In this document: one piece after another, positions 55,187 through 64,000 of the stretch | How the letters are laid out: each line of letters starts with the position of its first letter | Position numbering within the stretch: the stretch's first letter is position 1 | DNA from: Candidatus Hydrogenedentota bacterium | Lineage (GTDB): Bacteria; Hydrogenedentota; Hydrogenedentia; Hydrogenedentales; CAITNO01 | DNA: 64,000 bases | Direction of reading: 5' to 3' | Assembly: GCA_903893795.1 (NCBI GenBank) | Contig: CAITNO010000035.1 | Coordinates: 186,001 to 250,000, forward strand | Notes under the pieces: generated by a model | What the model was told of the DNA's origin: nothing | Seen by the model: only the letters and a program-made list of their open reading frames with translations | Database searches by the model: none | Program-made: the position numbers and the translations under genes

Positions 55187-57664
55187 ATGAAACGCATGCT
55201 GCTGATGGTCGTTGTCCTGCTGCCGCTGGCATCAACCTGGGCCGCGGGGTTGTCGGTGTCGCCTGCCGAGATGGACGACCTGGCGCGGTGGGTGGCGGTG
55301 AAATTCGACGGTGCGGCGCAGGCGCCCGCCGCGGAGGCGCGGCTGGAGGTGCTGTCCAACCACGGGGCGGTGCAGCCGAATGCGCGGGGCGGCGCGCCTA
55401 TGCACATCGGCACCACGGCCTATTCGCGGGGGCTTTATTGCCATGCGCCGAGCAAAGTGGTGGTCCATCTGCCGCAGCCGGGAAAAAGCTTCGAGGCGGT
55501 GGCGGGCGTGGACACGAATGACAACACCGCAGGCGGGCGGGGGAGTGTGGTGTTTTCGGTGCAGGCGGGCGGGGCGGAGCGGTGGAATTCGGGCATGGTG
55601 CATGAGGGCATGCCGGCCGCGCCGGTTTCCGTGGACCTGGCCAACGCGACAGAGTTTACGCTGGAGGTGGGCGACGGGGGCGACGGATTTTCCTGCGACC
55701 AGGCGGATTGGGCGGACGCCAAGGTGACGCTGGCGGACGGCTCGGTGCTGTGGCTGGGCGATTTGCCGCTGTCGGGCCGAAAGGCCGGGGACTACACACA
55801 CGACCCCTTCATTTCTTTCGTCTACGGCGAGAACCCCTCGGCGGAACTGCTGCCCCAGTGGAAAGTGGAACGGGCGTCCCGCACCTTGGATGGCGCGCGC
55901 AAGGAGCACACGCTGCTGTACACGGACCCGGTCACGGGCTTGCAGGTCCGCTGCGCGGGCGTTGAGTATCTCGATTTTCCCACCGTCGAATGGACCATCC
56001 ATTTCAAGAACACGGGCAGGTTGGACACGCCCATCCTCTCCGATATTCGCGCGCTGGACACGCGCTTCGAGCGGGACGACACGGGCGAGTTTCTTCTTCA
56101 CAGCAACAAGGGCGACAACTGCGTGCCCGACAGCTATGAACCGCAGTCCGAGCCGTTGCCCCGAGGTCTGGACTGGACCATCGCCAACACGGGCGGACGG
56201 CCCACGCAGTCCGCTTTCCCCTACTTCAACGTGGAGTGGCCGGGGCAGGGCGTGATTTGTGTGGTGGGCTGGGCGGGGCAGTGGTCGGCCCAGTTTGCGC
56301 GCAATGACGCCAACGGGCTGCGCGTGACCGCCGGACAGGAACTGACCCATTTCACGCTCCATCCGGGCGAGGAAGTGCGCGGACCGATGATCGTGCTCCA
56401 GTTTTACAGGGGCGACTGGATGCGCGCGCAGAATATCTGGCGGCGCTGGATGTTTGCGCACAACCTTCCCAAGCCGGGCGGCCAACCGCTGGCGCCGATG
56501 TCGTCGCTGTGCACGGGCAACTTCTATCCGAACCTGATGACCGAGCACGTGCAGGAGCGCGCCTTCCTCGAGCGGCACATGGCCGAGGGCATCCACTTCG
56601 ACTGCTGGTGGCAGGATGCGGGCTGGTATCCCTGCGACGGCGTGGGCTGGCCCAAGACGGGCACCTGGGAGGTGGACCCGGTGCGTTTCCCCAAGGGTCT
56701 GCGTGAACTGAGCGACCTCATGCACGAGAACAGCAAGAAGGTCATGGTGTGGTTTGAACCGGAGCGCGTGCACCCGGACACCTGGATTACGGAGAAGCAT
56801 CCCGAGTGGATCCACGGCGGCGCAAAAGGCGGCCTGCTGCGCCTGGGCGATCCCGAATGCCGCGCCTGGCTGACGGACCACATCGACAAGGTGCTCACCG
56901 AGCAGGGCATAGACTACTACCGCCAGGATTTCAACATCGACCCGCTGCCCTTCTGGCGGGCGAACGATGCGGAAGATCGCCAGGGCATCACGGAGATTCG
57001 CCACATCGAAGGATACTTTGCCTACTGGGACGAACTGCTGCGCCGCCATCCGGGCATGCTGATTGACTCCTGCGCCTCCGGCGGACGGCGCAACGACATC
57101 GAAACGCTGCGCCGCGCCGTGCCGCTGCTGCGCAGCGACTGGTACAACGCGCCGGGCGGGCAGCAATGCCTCACCTACGGGATGTCGCTCTGGATTCCCT
57201 ACCAGGGCACGGGCGTCATCTACGAGCGCGATGCGTACTGGACGCGCAGCAGCATGGTGACCGAGATGAGCTATGGTCCCGACGCGAAAGGTATCGACAC
57301 GTTCAACTTCAACCGGCTCAAGGGACTGGTGGACGAGCAGCGCCTCATTGCGCCCTACTTCTTCGGCGATTTCCACCCCCTCACGCCCTACACGCTTGCC
57401 GAGGACCAGTGGATGGCCTGGCAGTTTGACCGGCCCGATCTGGGCGAAGGAGTCATTCAGGTGTTCCGCCGCGAAAGCAGTCCCTACGAGTCGGCCCGCT
57501 TCGCGCTGCAGGAACTGGACCCGGCCGCGCGCTACAGCGTCAAGAATCTGGACGAGCCGGAAGCCCGCGAAATCGCGGGACAGGAACTGGCGGGACCGGG
57601 CCTTCCCGTGACCATTCCGAAGCCGGCGTCTGCGGTCACCTTCATTTACAGGCGGATACCGTAG
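55187..57664 (+). CDS. Secreted alpha-galactosidase-like enzyme, GH36, with NPCBM domain
   Basis: The start MKRMLLMVVVLLPLAS at 55187, after GGAGGGA, gives 825 residues with a signal peptide; the ORF is open upstream without support. Residues about 45-190 form an NPCBM-type carbohydrate-binding domain (HIGTTAYSRGLYCHAPSKVV, FEAVAGVDTND, DFSCDQADWADAKV-like end). The GH36 part has the N-terminal beta domain and a TIM barrel with YYRQDFNIDPLPFW (nucleophile Asp) and GMLIDSCASGGRRND (acid/base Asp). GH36 removes alpha-galactose. Sequence position suggests it works with the following gene, 48 bp downstream. Confidence 0.93.
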   Translation: MKRMLLMVVVLLPLASTWAAGLSVSPAEMDDLARWVAVKFDGAAQAPAAEARLEVLSNHGAVQPNARGGAPMHIGTTAYSRGLYCHAPSKVVVHLPQPGKSFEAVAGVDTNDNTAGGRGSVVFSVQAGGAERWNSGMVHEGMPAAPVSVDLANATEFTLEVGDGGDGFSCDQADWADAKVTLADGSVLWLGDLPLSGRKAGDYTHDPFISFVYGENPSAELLPQWKVERASRTLDGARKEHTLLYTDPVTGLQVRCAGVEYLDFPTVEWTIHFKNTGRLDTPILSDIRALDTRFERDDTGEFLLHSNKGDNCVPDSYEPQSEPLPRGLDWTIANTGGRPTQSAFPYFNVEWPGQGVICVVGWAGQWSAQFARNDANGLRVTAGQELTHFTLHPGEEVRGPMIVLQFYRGDWMRAQNIWRRWMFAHNLPKPGGQPLAPMSSLCTGNFYPNLMTEHVQERAFLERHMAEGIHFDCWWQDAGWYPCDGVGWPKTGTWEVDPVRFPKGLRELSDLMHENSKKVMVWFEPERVHPDTWITEKHPEWIHGGAKGGLLRLGDPECRAWLTDHIDKVLTEQGIDYYRQDFNIDPLPFWRANDAEDRQGITEIRHIEGYFAYWDELLRRHPGMLIDSCASGGRRNDIETLRRAVPLLRSDWYNAPGGQQCLTYGMSLWIPYQGTGVIYERDAYWTRSSMVTEMSYGPDAKGIDTFNFNRLKGLVDEQRLIAPYFFGDFHPLTPYTLAEDQWMAWQFDRPDLGEGVIQVFRRESSPYESARFALQELDPAARYSVKNLDEPEAREIAGQELAGPGLPVTIPKPASAVTFIYRRIP

Positions 57665-57712
57665 AGCATCTCCAGGCGCGGCAAATGTCCGGAAACGCAG
57701 GAAAGGCATCCA

Positions 57713-59260
57713 ATGAGACATGCGATCACAGTGTTGTCGGTGTTGCTTGCGGCATGCTTTGCGGCACCGTCCGCCCCGGCGACCGATGACGGCGTTCCCC
57801 AAAGCTTCATCACCGGATCAAACGCCTTCAGCAAACAGTTCATCGACCCGCCCGAGTTCCGCCTGCTGCCCCTGCCGGAAACGGCGGAATACCGTGCCGA
57901 CCTGCTGCAGGGCGGGCAGGAGTGGACCGTCCGCTCTTCCAAACCCGTGCTGAATCTGGAGCCTGTGTGGAGGCAGGTGGAGACGAAGAAATTAACGCTG
58001 CACCTGTGCTGGACCGACGGGCAGGGCAGGGTGCTCAGGGAGGAGAGCGGCGAGCGGACCAAGGCCCCCGACTTTGCGGGCTTCACCGAGGCGGCGGCCG
58101 ACTGGAGCGCCGCGGCGGACCGCAACGTCGCCTATCTGATCCATGAAGCGGACCACAACAGCACCGCGCCCTACCATGAGCCCGGTGTTCCGGTGTGGAT
58201 ATGGGCCGCCACGCCCAAACACGAGGCGAGCTATCCCTGCATCACCATCAACAACGTGATCTGGGGCTTTCTGGCCCACGTCAGAAACAACGGACCTCAA
58301 AGCGCCGAGGCGCTGCGGCTTGCCCGCGTCAGTGCGGACTGGGCGCTGGAACACCGCCAGCCCGACGCCGGGGTGCTGCCGCTCTTTCCCCATTCGACGA
58401 TTACCAAGGGCAGCTTTGGCGGCAGCGTCGAGGGCGAATCGGTCAACCTGCTGCGCGCCTCCTGGTTCGCCATGAGCTTTGTCGATTTGTACGCCGCCAC
58501 CGCGCACGAGCCCTATCTGGCCTATGCGCGCCACATCGCCGACACGACCGTGAAGTTCCAAAACGCGGACGGCAGCTTTCCTTACCGGGTGAACCCCAGG
58601 ACCGGCGCGGTCACCGAGCAGTACAATTGCAGCGTCATGGAATTCGTTGAATTGACCGAGAAGCTGGAGAAGTACGGCTTTGACGCGCGGCGGGCCGCGG
58701 CCGCCCAGCGGGCTTTGGAATGGGCTCTGGCCTATGTGTGCACCACCAACAACTGGAAGGCCGCCTATGAGGACGTGGGGGAGACCCGGTTCTACACCAA
58801 CCTCTCGCAGATGCCCGCCCAGCAGCTCATTCGCTATTTGTGCAGGCACCGGGACGAGCATCCGAACTACCTGCCCCAGGCCATCCGCCTGAACCGCTGG
58901 GTGGAGGATCAATTCGTTACTTTCGGTCCCGGCAACGAGGCATCACCGGTGCGCGTGAAAGGACCGCTGGTCTTCGAGCAGTACGTCTGCTGGTGGCCGA
59001 TGGACGGCCACACGGCCAACTGGATTCTCTCGCTCATCGAACTGCACAAGGCGACCGGCGAGCAGGTCTATCTGGACAAGGCCAAGGCGGCGGCAAACGC
59101 CATCTGCGCGGAGCAGTACGAAGACGGCCAGTTCTCCACCTGGGGCCGCGATTTTGAGTCCGGTGAATCGCCCGCCAAAAGCGAGAACTGGTACAACGCC
59201 GGCGCTTTCTCCGACTGGGCGCTCTATTCGCTCGCACAGTACGCGAAGGGGCTCAAATAA
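57713..59260 (+). CDS. Secreted six-hairpin-type protein, possible glycan-active enzyme
   Basis: This 515-residue protein follows AGGAAAGG and has a signal peptide that may be a lipoprotein type (LLAACFA). After about 130 residues, repeated helical pairs suggest an (alpha/alpha)6 barrel: GFLAHVRNNGPQSAEALRLA, YLAYARHIADTTVKFQNADGSFPYRV, CWWPMDGHTANWILSLIELHKAT, YLDKAKAAANAICAEQYEDGQF. Such barrels occur in GH88, GH105, GH127-like, epimerase and lyase families; I cannot choose between them. It ends 6 bp from the stop of the convergent gene at 59267. Its closeness to GH36 suggests they share a substrate. Confidence 0.75.
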   Translation: MRHAITVLSVLLAACFAAPSAPATDDGVPQSFITGSNAFSKQFIDPPEFRLLPLPETAEYRADLLQGGQEWTVRSSKPVLNLEPVWRQVETKKLTLHLCWTDGQGRVLREESGERTKAPDFAGFTEAAADWSAAADRNVAYLIHEADHNSTAPYHEPGVPVWIWAATPKHEASYPCITINNVIWGFLAHVRNNGPQSAEALRLARVSADWALEHRQPDAGVLPLFPHSTITKGSFGGSVEGESVNLLRASWFAMSFVDLYAATAHEPYLAYARHIADTTVKFQNADGSFPYRVNPRTGAVTEQYNCSVMEFVELTEKLEKYGFDARRAAAAQRALEWALAYVCTTNNWKAAYEDVGETRFYTNLSQMPAQQLIRYLCRHRDEHPNYLPQAIRLNRWVEDQFVTFGPGNEASPVRVKGPLVFEQYVCWWPMDGHTANWILSLIELHKATGEQVYLDKAKAAANAICAEQYEDGQFSTWGRDFESGESPAKSENWYNAGAFSDWALYSLAQYAKGLK

Positions 59261-59266
59261 TCACCA

Positions 59267-60976
59267 TCATCGCGGACAAGGCACCTCATTAGTCTGCTCA
59301 CAGCGCTTGTTGCACATGCTGTCGCACTGCTTGCCTTCCAGCAGACGCCGCTTATCTTCGACCCAACGCCAGTCTCGGCTTGATGCCATTTTCGCGTAAA
59401 CTTCGTTAAGTATGGACTGGCGCAGGTTGTCGGGCAGTCGATTCATGATGTCGCGACCCAGACAGGACTCGCAGTAACCATAGCCTGACAGCAGGGTGAG
59501 TGCGGTCTGTTTCAATGCCGGATAATCGGTGGAAGTGAGCAGACATCGGCGCGCGCGGCCAGCCAGTTTTGATGCATGAGGCCACCAAAATGGTTCCCCT
59601 TTGGAGGGGGACAAAAATACCGATGCCGACAAAGACGCGCTTCCCGGCCGATCCGGCGCGAGCAATGTGTCCAACAAGGCGCTTGCCGCGGGCGTGTCGA
59701 TGCATTCGATGGCTGCAAGTGCGGTGGGGCTGTTGTGGACCTCCAGGAATTCCTGCAAAACCGGCAGGGCGGCGTCCCCCAGCCGGATCAACAGGTACAA
59801 GGCCGCACCTTCATCCGAGCCCCCGTTGGCGTTAGGGATATTACTCTTCAGGGCCTGCTTCAAAAGTTCCAGCCGATTGTCACCGCCCGAAAGATTGAGT
59901 CCTGTCCGCACATCATCCAGCAGGATCAGGTCGCCAGAAGTTGCGAACCACTGGTAGTTGAGGCCATTGCCAAGGTAGACCAATCGTCGTCCATTTGGCC
60001 CCGCAATCGCCTGCGCCCATTCCGTGTACTCTTTCGCGGCCGTATCCACGGGTGTCTCCATGGGGAAAAGAACAAGGTCCGCCCCACAGTGCACCCGATA
60101 TCCTTTTGCCTTGCCCACGGATACCGTTGGCATCGCATCGCACCCTGTTAACAGGCAACTTAAATCGGGCATGTACTTCCGCGCCTCCAGCGCCGTCGAA
60201 TAGACGGGAGATTTTATGGGCGCTGCCGCGTTCCTTGGCGCGATGCTTCTGATTCGGCGGGCGACGTTGGCCCCTTTTGGGCCCATCGCACGGCGGATCG
60301 CCGATACAGCCGGTTCCGATAGGGGAAAATCACCCGGATAGGGCAACCATTCCTCATGTCCGTCGCCGTACAATACCCAGCCCCCGGTATCATCCTCGTC
60401 CGGCACTTCCCACAGAATGGGAAACCAGCCCAAAGCCGTGTTTACGGACCCAGGGTTATTGATATCGTAAATGTAGAAACGTTCGAACCCCTCGCCCAAC
60501 CGTGCCAAACGGTCGCCGCTTATCGCGGGCGGCGGACCACCGTAGTCATTGGGGCGAATCATAAGTTCTGTAGAAAGCTTGATACCGTACTCTCGCGGAT
60601 TCACCGCGTTTTTCTCCGAATACAGCCTGTAATCATGTGCGGCAAATAGTTCGAGGAATGCGTCCAAAAATCTCTGGTTCGGCAGGTAACATCCCGAGTA
60701 GAAGATGCGAACTCCAGACTTTCCCTTCAGATAATTCTCCACCCGATCCCCGTGCGGGCAATGCGGCAGCAGCGTATCCAACTCCGGATAGAATCCCTGG
60801 AAGCCGGGCGCAAGCTTTGGATAATAATTCTCGTACATCGCATGAGGATGCTTCGTCACGCCTTGCCAGAACTCCGCCAGCACCGTCTCGGAACGTATGG
60901 AGGAAAAGAAGAGTGTGTACGAGGCGGTTAGGCCAATCAGCAACACGCCCGGGATCACGACAAAGCGCACTCTCAT
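59267..60976 (-). CDS. Membrane-anchored protein of unknown function with DGH motif and Cys-rich tail
   Basis: This 569-residue protein follows AAGGAG and begins with one membrane helix (VVIPGVLLIGLTASYTLFF). The region around residues 190-230 has WEVPDEDDTGGWVLYGDGHEEWLPYPGDFPLS, which resembles the DGHV motif end of DUF1559 prepilins without any prepilin N-terminus. The middle contains a second alpha/beta-like part (LVYLGNGLNYQWFATSGDLILLDD). The last 200 residues are helical and may hold HEAT-like repeats, ending in a Cys-rich tail (CESCLGRD, CDSMCNKRC, CPR). I do not recognise the family. It is transcribed alone, between carbohydrate genes. Confidence 0.65.
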   Translation of the reverse strand: MRVRFVVIPGVLLIGLTASYTLFFSSIRSETVLAEFWQGVTKHPHAMYENYYPKLAPGFQGFYPELDTLLPHCPHGDRVENYLKGKSGVRIFYSGCYLPNQRFLDAFLELFAAHDYRLYSEKNAVNPREYGIKLSTELMIRPNDYGGPPPAISGDRLARLGEGFERFYIYDINNPGSVNTALGWFPILWEVPDEDDTGGWVLYGDGHEEWLPYPGDFPLSEPAVSAIRRAMGPKGANVARRIRSIAPRNAAAPIKSPVYSTALEARKYMPDLSCLLTGCDAMPTVSVGKAKGYRVHCGADLVLFPMETPVDTAAKEYTEWAQAIAGPNGRRLVYLGNGLNYQWFATSGDLILLDDVRTGLNLSGGDNRLELLKQALKSNIPNANGGSDEGAALYLLIRLGDAALPVLQEFLEVHNSPTALAAIECIDTPAASALLDTLLAPDRPGSASLSASVFLSPSKGEPFWWPHASKLAGRARRCLLTSTDYPALKQTALTLLSGYGYCESCLGRDIMNRLPDNLRQSILNEVYAKMASSRDWRWVEDKRRLLEGKQCDSMCNKRCEQTNEVPCPR

Positions 60977-61613
60977 ATCCCATCTCCTTATTGTTTCACC
61001 ACCCCGAATGCAGAAGCATCAACGTCCTTCTTTCTTGGACCCGTCGAAACCGGGGAAACTCCCAATGACGGGCTTGGCCCGGGGGGATTTCCGGGACAGA
61101 CCACTCAATACCATTCCATCCCTCGAATTACTGGGGAAAATGGAAGCACGGGGACGTCTACATTTCTGTTCTTCTCTGGCAACTGTTTTCGCGGATGTCT
61201 GCGCATAGGGCAAGGGCATGCGTGGATTCGTGGGCGAGAGCCTGCGGAACAGCGGGGAATGCTGTTCCGGCGCAACGACCTGGTGGACAAGCTTTGTCAT
61301 CAGGCAATCCCCTTTTCGGCGGCCACCCCCGCCCTGTGATGCAGTCAAGAAATCCAAGCACCGCCCTGCGCGCGGCCCCAGGCACGACAGTTGACTGTTA
61401 TAGTGCGTCAACATGGGGGCAACAATCAAGTGTCCGCCATGGTGCGCCGCAGTCTGCCGTTGGCAGCGATTCGTTATAGAAAGCGGCAACGGCTATGTGG
61501 GACAGCCGCCCCCGTCTGTTCGCTTGTGACGAAGCGCCGGAAATGACAGGCGAGGGCGCCTGTCCCACATGCTTTCCTGGCGACGAAGCAACGTGTCCCC
61601 GCCGACCGGGACC
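60977..61613. other. Intergenic region with an inverted repeat
   Basis: This 640-bp gap separates two minus-strand genes. It contains an inverted repeat at 61495-61505 and 61560-61570. Two minus-strand ORFs of about 150 codons overlap it, but neither has a recognisable motif or ribosome site. I see no clear promoter for the gene at 60976. Confidence 0.5.
61495..61570. repeat. Inverted repeat around a GC-rich spacer
   Basis: Perfect 11-bp arms atgtgggacag and ctgtcccacat flank a 54-bp spacer. It lies 43 bp beyond the stop of the GH31 gene and may act as a structured 3' end or be an intergenic repeat. Confidence 0.55.
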
Positions 61614-63998
61614 CTATTCGAGGACGTTGAGGGTCCGCAATTCCTCCACAAATCTCGGCCCGATTTCAGACAGGGCGCGGTAGAATACGGCCGGTTTGCC
61701 CATGGGGGCATCGACCGTCTGGCGTAGCCCCCTGTTCGGGTCGCCAAAGGTCTTTCCCGACCAGACATGAATCCATTGCCCCGCAGGGAAATAGGCATCG
61801 ACGCAATTTTGGCCCGGGTCCAGCACCGGAACCACCAGCAGCTCCGAACCGACCAGGAACTCCTGATAGGAAAGGGTGTAGGTGTTCGGGTCTTGCGGAT
61901 AGTGGATAAAGAGAGGACGCACCACCGGCAGTCCCGTGTTTGCAGCCTCCTGCACAAGCTGTTTCCGATAGAACCCCCAGGCCTTGTAGACCTTGGCAAA
62001 ACGGCTGAACTGCGCCAGCGATGCCGTGTCGCTGTAGAATTGCGCGTTCGATTCGGGCTGGTTGCCTTCGTGGGTGCGGTAGACCACGGTAAAAGCGTTT
62101 AATTCCATCCAGCGCAGCAGCAGCTCCCGGCTGCGCCGGTAGCGGAGCAAGGGCATCGAGAAGGTGGTGTAGCCGCCGATGTCGCTGTGGTTGAGGCTGA
62201 AACCCGACATGCCCCCGCTTAACAGCCCGGTCACGGCGGTCTTGATGCCGTCGCAGTCATCCCAGGTGACCAGTTGATCGCCAAGCCAGCACAGGGTGGT
62301 GTATTGCGGGCTGGAACGGTAGCCGGACCGCGTGAAGAAGACGAAGTCCCCGCCGTGGCCGGTGGCGTCTATGGCTTCGCGGTTCAGGCGCGCCCAGGCT
62401 TCCGGATAGCTGTTGTGATAGGAGGCTGCCGATTGTCCGGAATGGAGTTTCGCGCCGTAGGGAAGCGCCTCCCCAAAATCCGCCATCCATCCGCTTGCAC
62501 CGGCCCCGATGACCTGGTCGCGGAGGACCTCCTTCATCCAGTCGCAGGCTGCGGGATTGGTCAGGTCCAGCAAACCAGCGGAAAAGCTCGTGTTGGGAAT
62601 CAGGCAGGGAGCCCCGGTGTCGTCGCGGACGAGGAAACCCTTGCCGGCGGCTTCCTGGAACAGATTGCGCCGTGCGCCGGGCTTGCCGGAAACATCGGCA
62701 AGAAAGGGATTGACATAGGTGAGCGTGCGGATGCCGTCCGACTTCATGTCCCGCAGCAGCGGGTCCCAGTCCGGGTACTGTTCCGGGTCGCGTTCCCAAT
62801 TCCACCACAATTGTTTTCCAATACTTGTCCTGCGCGGGCCCACCCAGTCCTGGAGCCAAAATGCCGCCATCGGCGTCTTGAGTTCCTTCAGGGCGGCCCA
62901 GATGTCGCGCACCTTTTCGGTGCCGCCCTGCATCCCCACCACGGCCCCCTCCAGTATCCAGTCGGGCAGGGGGCGCATGCGCCCGACACAGGCGGTGTAT
63001 TCCCCAATCAATTGGGCCGGACTGTCGCCTTGGAGAAGCTTTCCGCCCAACCGGGAGGCGAACACCTGAATCTGGACACGGTCGGCGCTGCGCAGATCGA
63101 AAACAGTGTATTCGGAGTTGTCGAGAAAGGCCGAGCGAAGTTTGCTCGTGATGTATTGCGGCACGCAGGCGTACGACGTGTCCCACGACCCGCCCGCGCC
63201 GGCAACGAGGTTGGCGAGGAAGGTGAGCGGCTGAAGGCCCCGGCCCACGCCTTGTTCCTGCACGAAGCTTGGAACCCGTTTTCCTTTCAGGTCGAAGCAG
63301 GAAAACTGCTCGCCAAAACCGAAGAAATGTTCCTCCGGTTCCGATGCGTAGGTCAGCCACACCCGGTTGCAGTCGGTGCCGGAGAGGGACAGTTCAAATG
63401 CGAGCTGATGGTCATTCTTGGCTTCGAGGGAAAAGCGGTAGCCCACACGGTCCGGCCCTTTCGTGCCGGTGAGCGTTCCCTGGACCGTCATGGTGTTGGC
63501 GTCAACGGTGATGGTGTCAACGCTTTGGTTTTCGAATAGGCGTGTCACTTTGTCACGGACCTTGAAAGAACCCCGGGACTCAGCCACCCGCTCCTGTCCC
63601 CGCCCCGCCGCCGCGAAGGCCACACCGGGAAGCGTGGACCACAGCACCCGGTCGGGCGCATCACGATGGTGGACGGTCAGGCTGCCGCCGTCCTGGGGCG
63701 TCCACGCCACGGAAAACGCGCCCAGCACCCATGTCGCCGCCGGAAGACGCCCGGCGTCACAACGCAAAACACCGTTGATACGCGGGTCGCCACCCTGCAG
63801 ACAACAGCACCATGCGAGTGCCAGCGAAACCGCAGCAAGGAGCGCGACCGGCACAAAAGCTCGGCGCAAGGACAGCCGCCTCTTCCGGGGCGTCGGTTTC
63901 TGAATTTCGATGTGTTGAGTTTCGGGCAATGCGCGTTGCTCCAACGGTTCACGGCCAGATGACCGGGTCCATAATACCCTTTTTCTGAGTCCCGTCAT
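61614..63998 (-). CDS. GH31 glycosidase resembling sulfoquinovosidase
   Basis: This frame of 794 residues starts at 63998, 2 bases from the window edge, so the start is uncertain. One membrane or signal helix lies at residues 46-66 (FVPVALLAAVSLALAWCCC). The GH31 barrel has nucleophile D507 in GWMADFGE and acid/base D574 in WLGDQ. The segments HSDIGGYTT, RSRELLLRW and RTHEGNQP strongly resemble YihQ-type sulfoquinovosidases. By alignment with E. coli YihQ, Gln383 (QDW), Trp399 and Tyr610 match the sulfonate-site residues, but the position of Arg301 is Gln396 here. It may therefore cut sulfoquinovosides or another alpha-glucoside-type substrate. No sulfoquinovose transport or sulfoglycolysis gene is in the window. 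Confidence 0.85.
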   Translation of the reverse strand: MTGLRKRVLWTRSSGREPLEQRALPETQHIEIQKPTPRKRRLSLRRAFVPVALLAAVSLALAWCCCLQGGDPRINGVLRCDAGRLPAATWVLGAFSVAWTPQDGGSLTVHHRDAPDRVLWSTLPGVAFAAAGRGQERVAESRGSFKVRDKVTRLFENQSVDTITVDANTMTVQGTLTGTKGPDRVGYRFSLEAKNDHQLAFELSLSGTDCNRVWLTYASEPEEHFFGFGEQFSCFDLKGKRVPSFVQEQGVGRGLQPLTFLANLVAGAGGSWDTSYACVPQYITSKLRSAFLDNSEYTVFDLRSADRVQIQVFASRLGGKLLQGDSPAQLIGEYTACVGRMRPLPDWILEGAVVGMQGGTEKVRDIWAALKELKTPMAAFWLQDWVGPRRTSIGKQLWWNWERDPEQYPDWDPLLRDMKSDGIRTLTYVNPFLADVSGKPGARRNLFQEAAGKGFLVRDDTGAPCLIPNTSFSAGLLDLTNPAACDWMKEVLRDQVIGAGASGWMADFGEALPYGAKLHSGQSAASYHNSYPEAWARLNREAIDATGHGGDFVFFTRSGYRSSPQYTTLCWLGDQLVTWDDCDGIKTAVTGLLSGGMSGFSLNHSDIGGYTTFSMPLLRYRRSRELLLRWMELNAFTVVYRTHEGNQPESNAQFYSDTASLAQFSRFAKVYKAWGFYRKQLVQEAANTGLPVVRPLFIHYPQDPNTYTLSYQEFLVGSELLVVPVLDPGQNCVDAYFPAGQWIHVWSGKTFGDPNRGLRQTVDAPMGKPAVFYRALSEIGPRFVEELRTLNVLE

Positions 63999-64000
63999 AT

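Noticed and set aside
55232..57802. 856-codon minus-strand ORF
   Set aside because: It is the shadow of the GH36 gene, Arg/His-rich, typical of the antisense of GC-rich codons.
57713..59260. Assignment as glucuronyl C5-epimerase or GH88/GH105
   Set aside because: Only the helical-barrel layout is visible; no family-specific catalytic motif could be placed.

Overview
The window is GC-rich, densely packed bacterial DNA with short operons on both strands, ATGA overlaps and clear Shine-Dalgarno sites. The gene content is a mixture typical of Planctomycetota, Verrucomicrobiota, Lentisphaerota or Hydrogenedentota: a DUF1549/DUF1553 gene next to a Tat-exported DUF1501 gene and a PPC-domain gene, a ThuA-like lipoprotein, a DUF1559-type prepilin, a DUF2723 membrane protein, and many secreted glycoside hydrolases. 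I infer a Hydrogenedentota-like or PVC-like heterotroph. The phylum is an inference from gene families; no rRNA gene is present.

Layout. 1-2284: a frameshifted secreted glycosidase-like gene. 2331-2717: a repeat element with 22-bp terminal inverted repeats. 2751-5610: an exbB-exbD-exbD-radical SAM/SPASM operon. 6243-8534: an exported 14-blade WD40 protein, flanked by short repeats. 8800-12425: an ammonium channel with a good terminator, a NarL-type regulator, and a glutaminyl cyclotransferase lipoprotein. 12493-16369: tRNA-Leu, tig, clpP and clpX; clpX has its own near-consensus promoter. 16974-26454: two tandem copies of a four-gene cassette (GspI-like, GspJ-like and GspK-like pseudopilins plus a HEAT-repeat protein). 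26521-29308: a family 2 glycosyltransferase, an SDR and a ThuA-like lipoprotein. 29359-33640: tgt-yajC-secDF. 33727-37386: an orphan DUF1559 prepilin, a small His/Cys membrane protein, an AzgA-type purine permease and an Ala/Pro-rich secreted protein. 37487-43641: pgsA-der-plsY followed by a DUF2723 protein fused to an alpha/beta hydrolase and a second free hydrolase. 43923-49281: DUF1549/DUF1553, DUF1501 and PPC genes. 49607-50770: an AAA/DUF4143 ATPase with a promoter that predicts a leaderless mRNA. 50854-63998: a carbohydrate-use island with GH78, a DUF5009 acyltransferase, GH36, a six-hairpin-type protein, an unknown protein and a GH31 resembling sulfoquinovosidase.

The most unusual feature is the duplicated pseudopilin cassette. 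Each copy has two E5-containing pseudopilins and one large GspK-like protein lacking E5, the expected make-up of a pseudopilus tip. The large subunit of both copies carries a CxxCH motif at the same residue, the second pilin of both carries a DxNxDG calcium-type loop at the same residue, and both end with an exported HEAT-repeat protein. No secretion ATPase, secretin or major pseudopilin is in the window.

Housekeeping genes are consistent with a free-living cell: protein quality control (tig, clpP, clpX), membrane insertion (secDF, yajC), phospholipid synthesis (pgsA, plsY), ribosome assembly (der) and queuosine modification (tgt). The island at the right end points to use of rhamnose-, galactose- and glucose- or sulfoquinovose-containing glycans.
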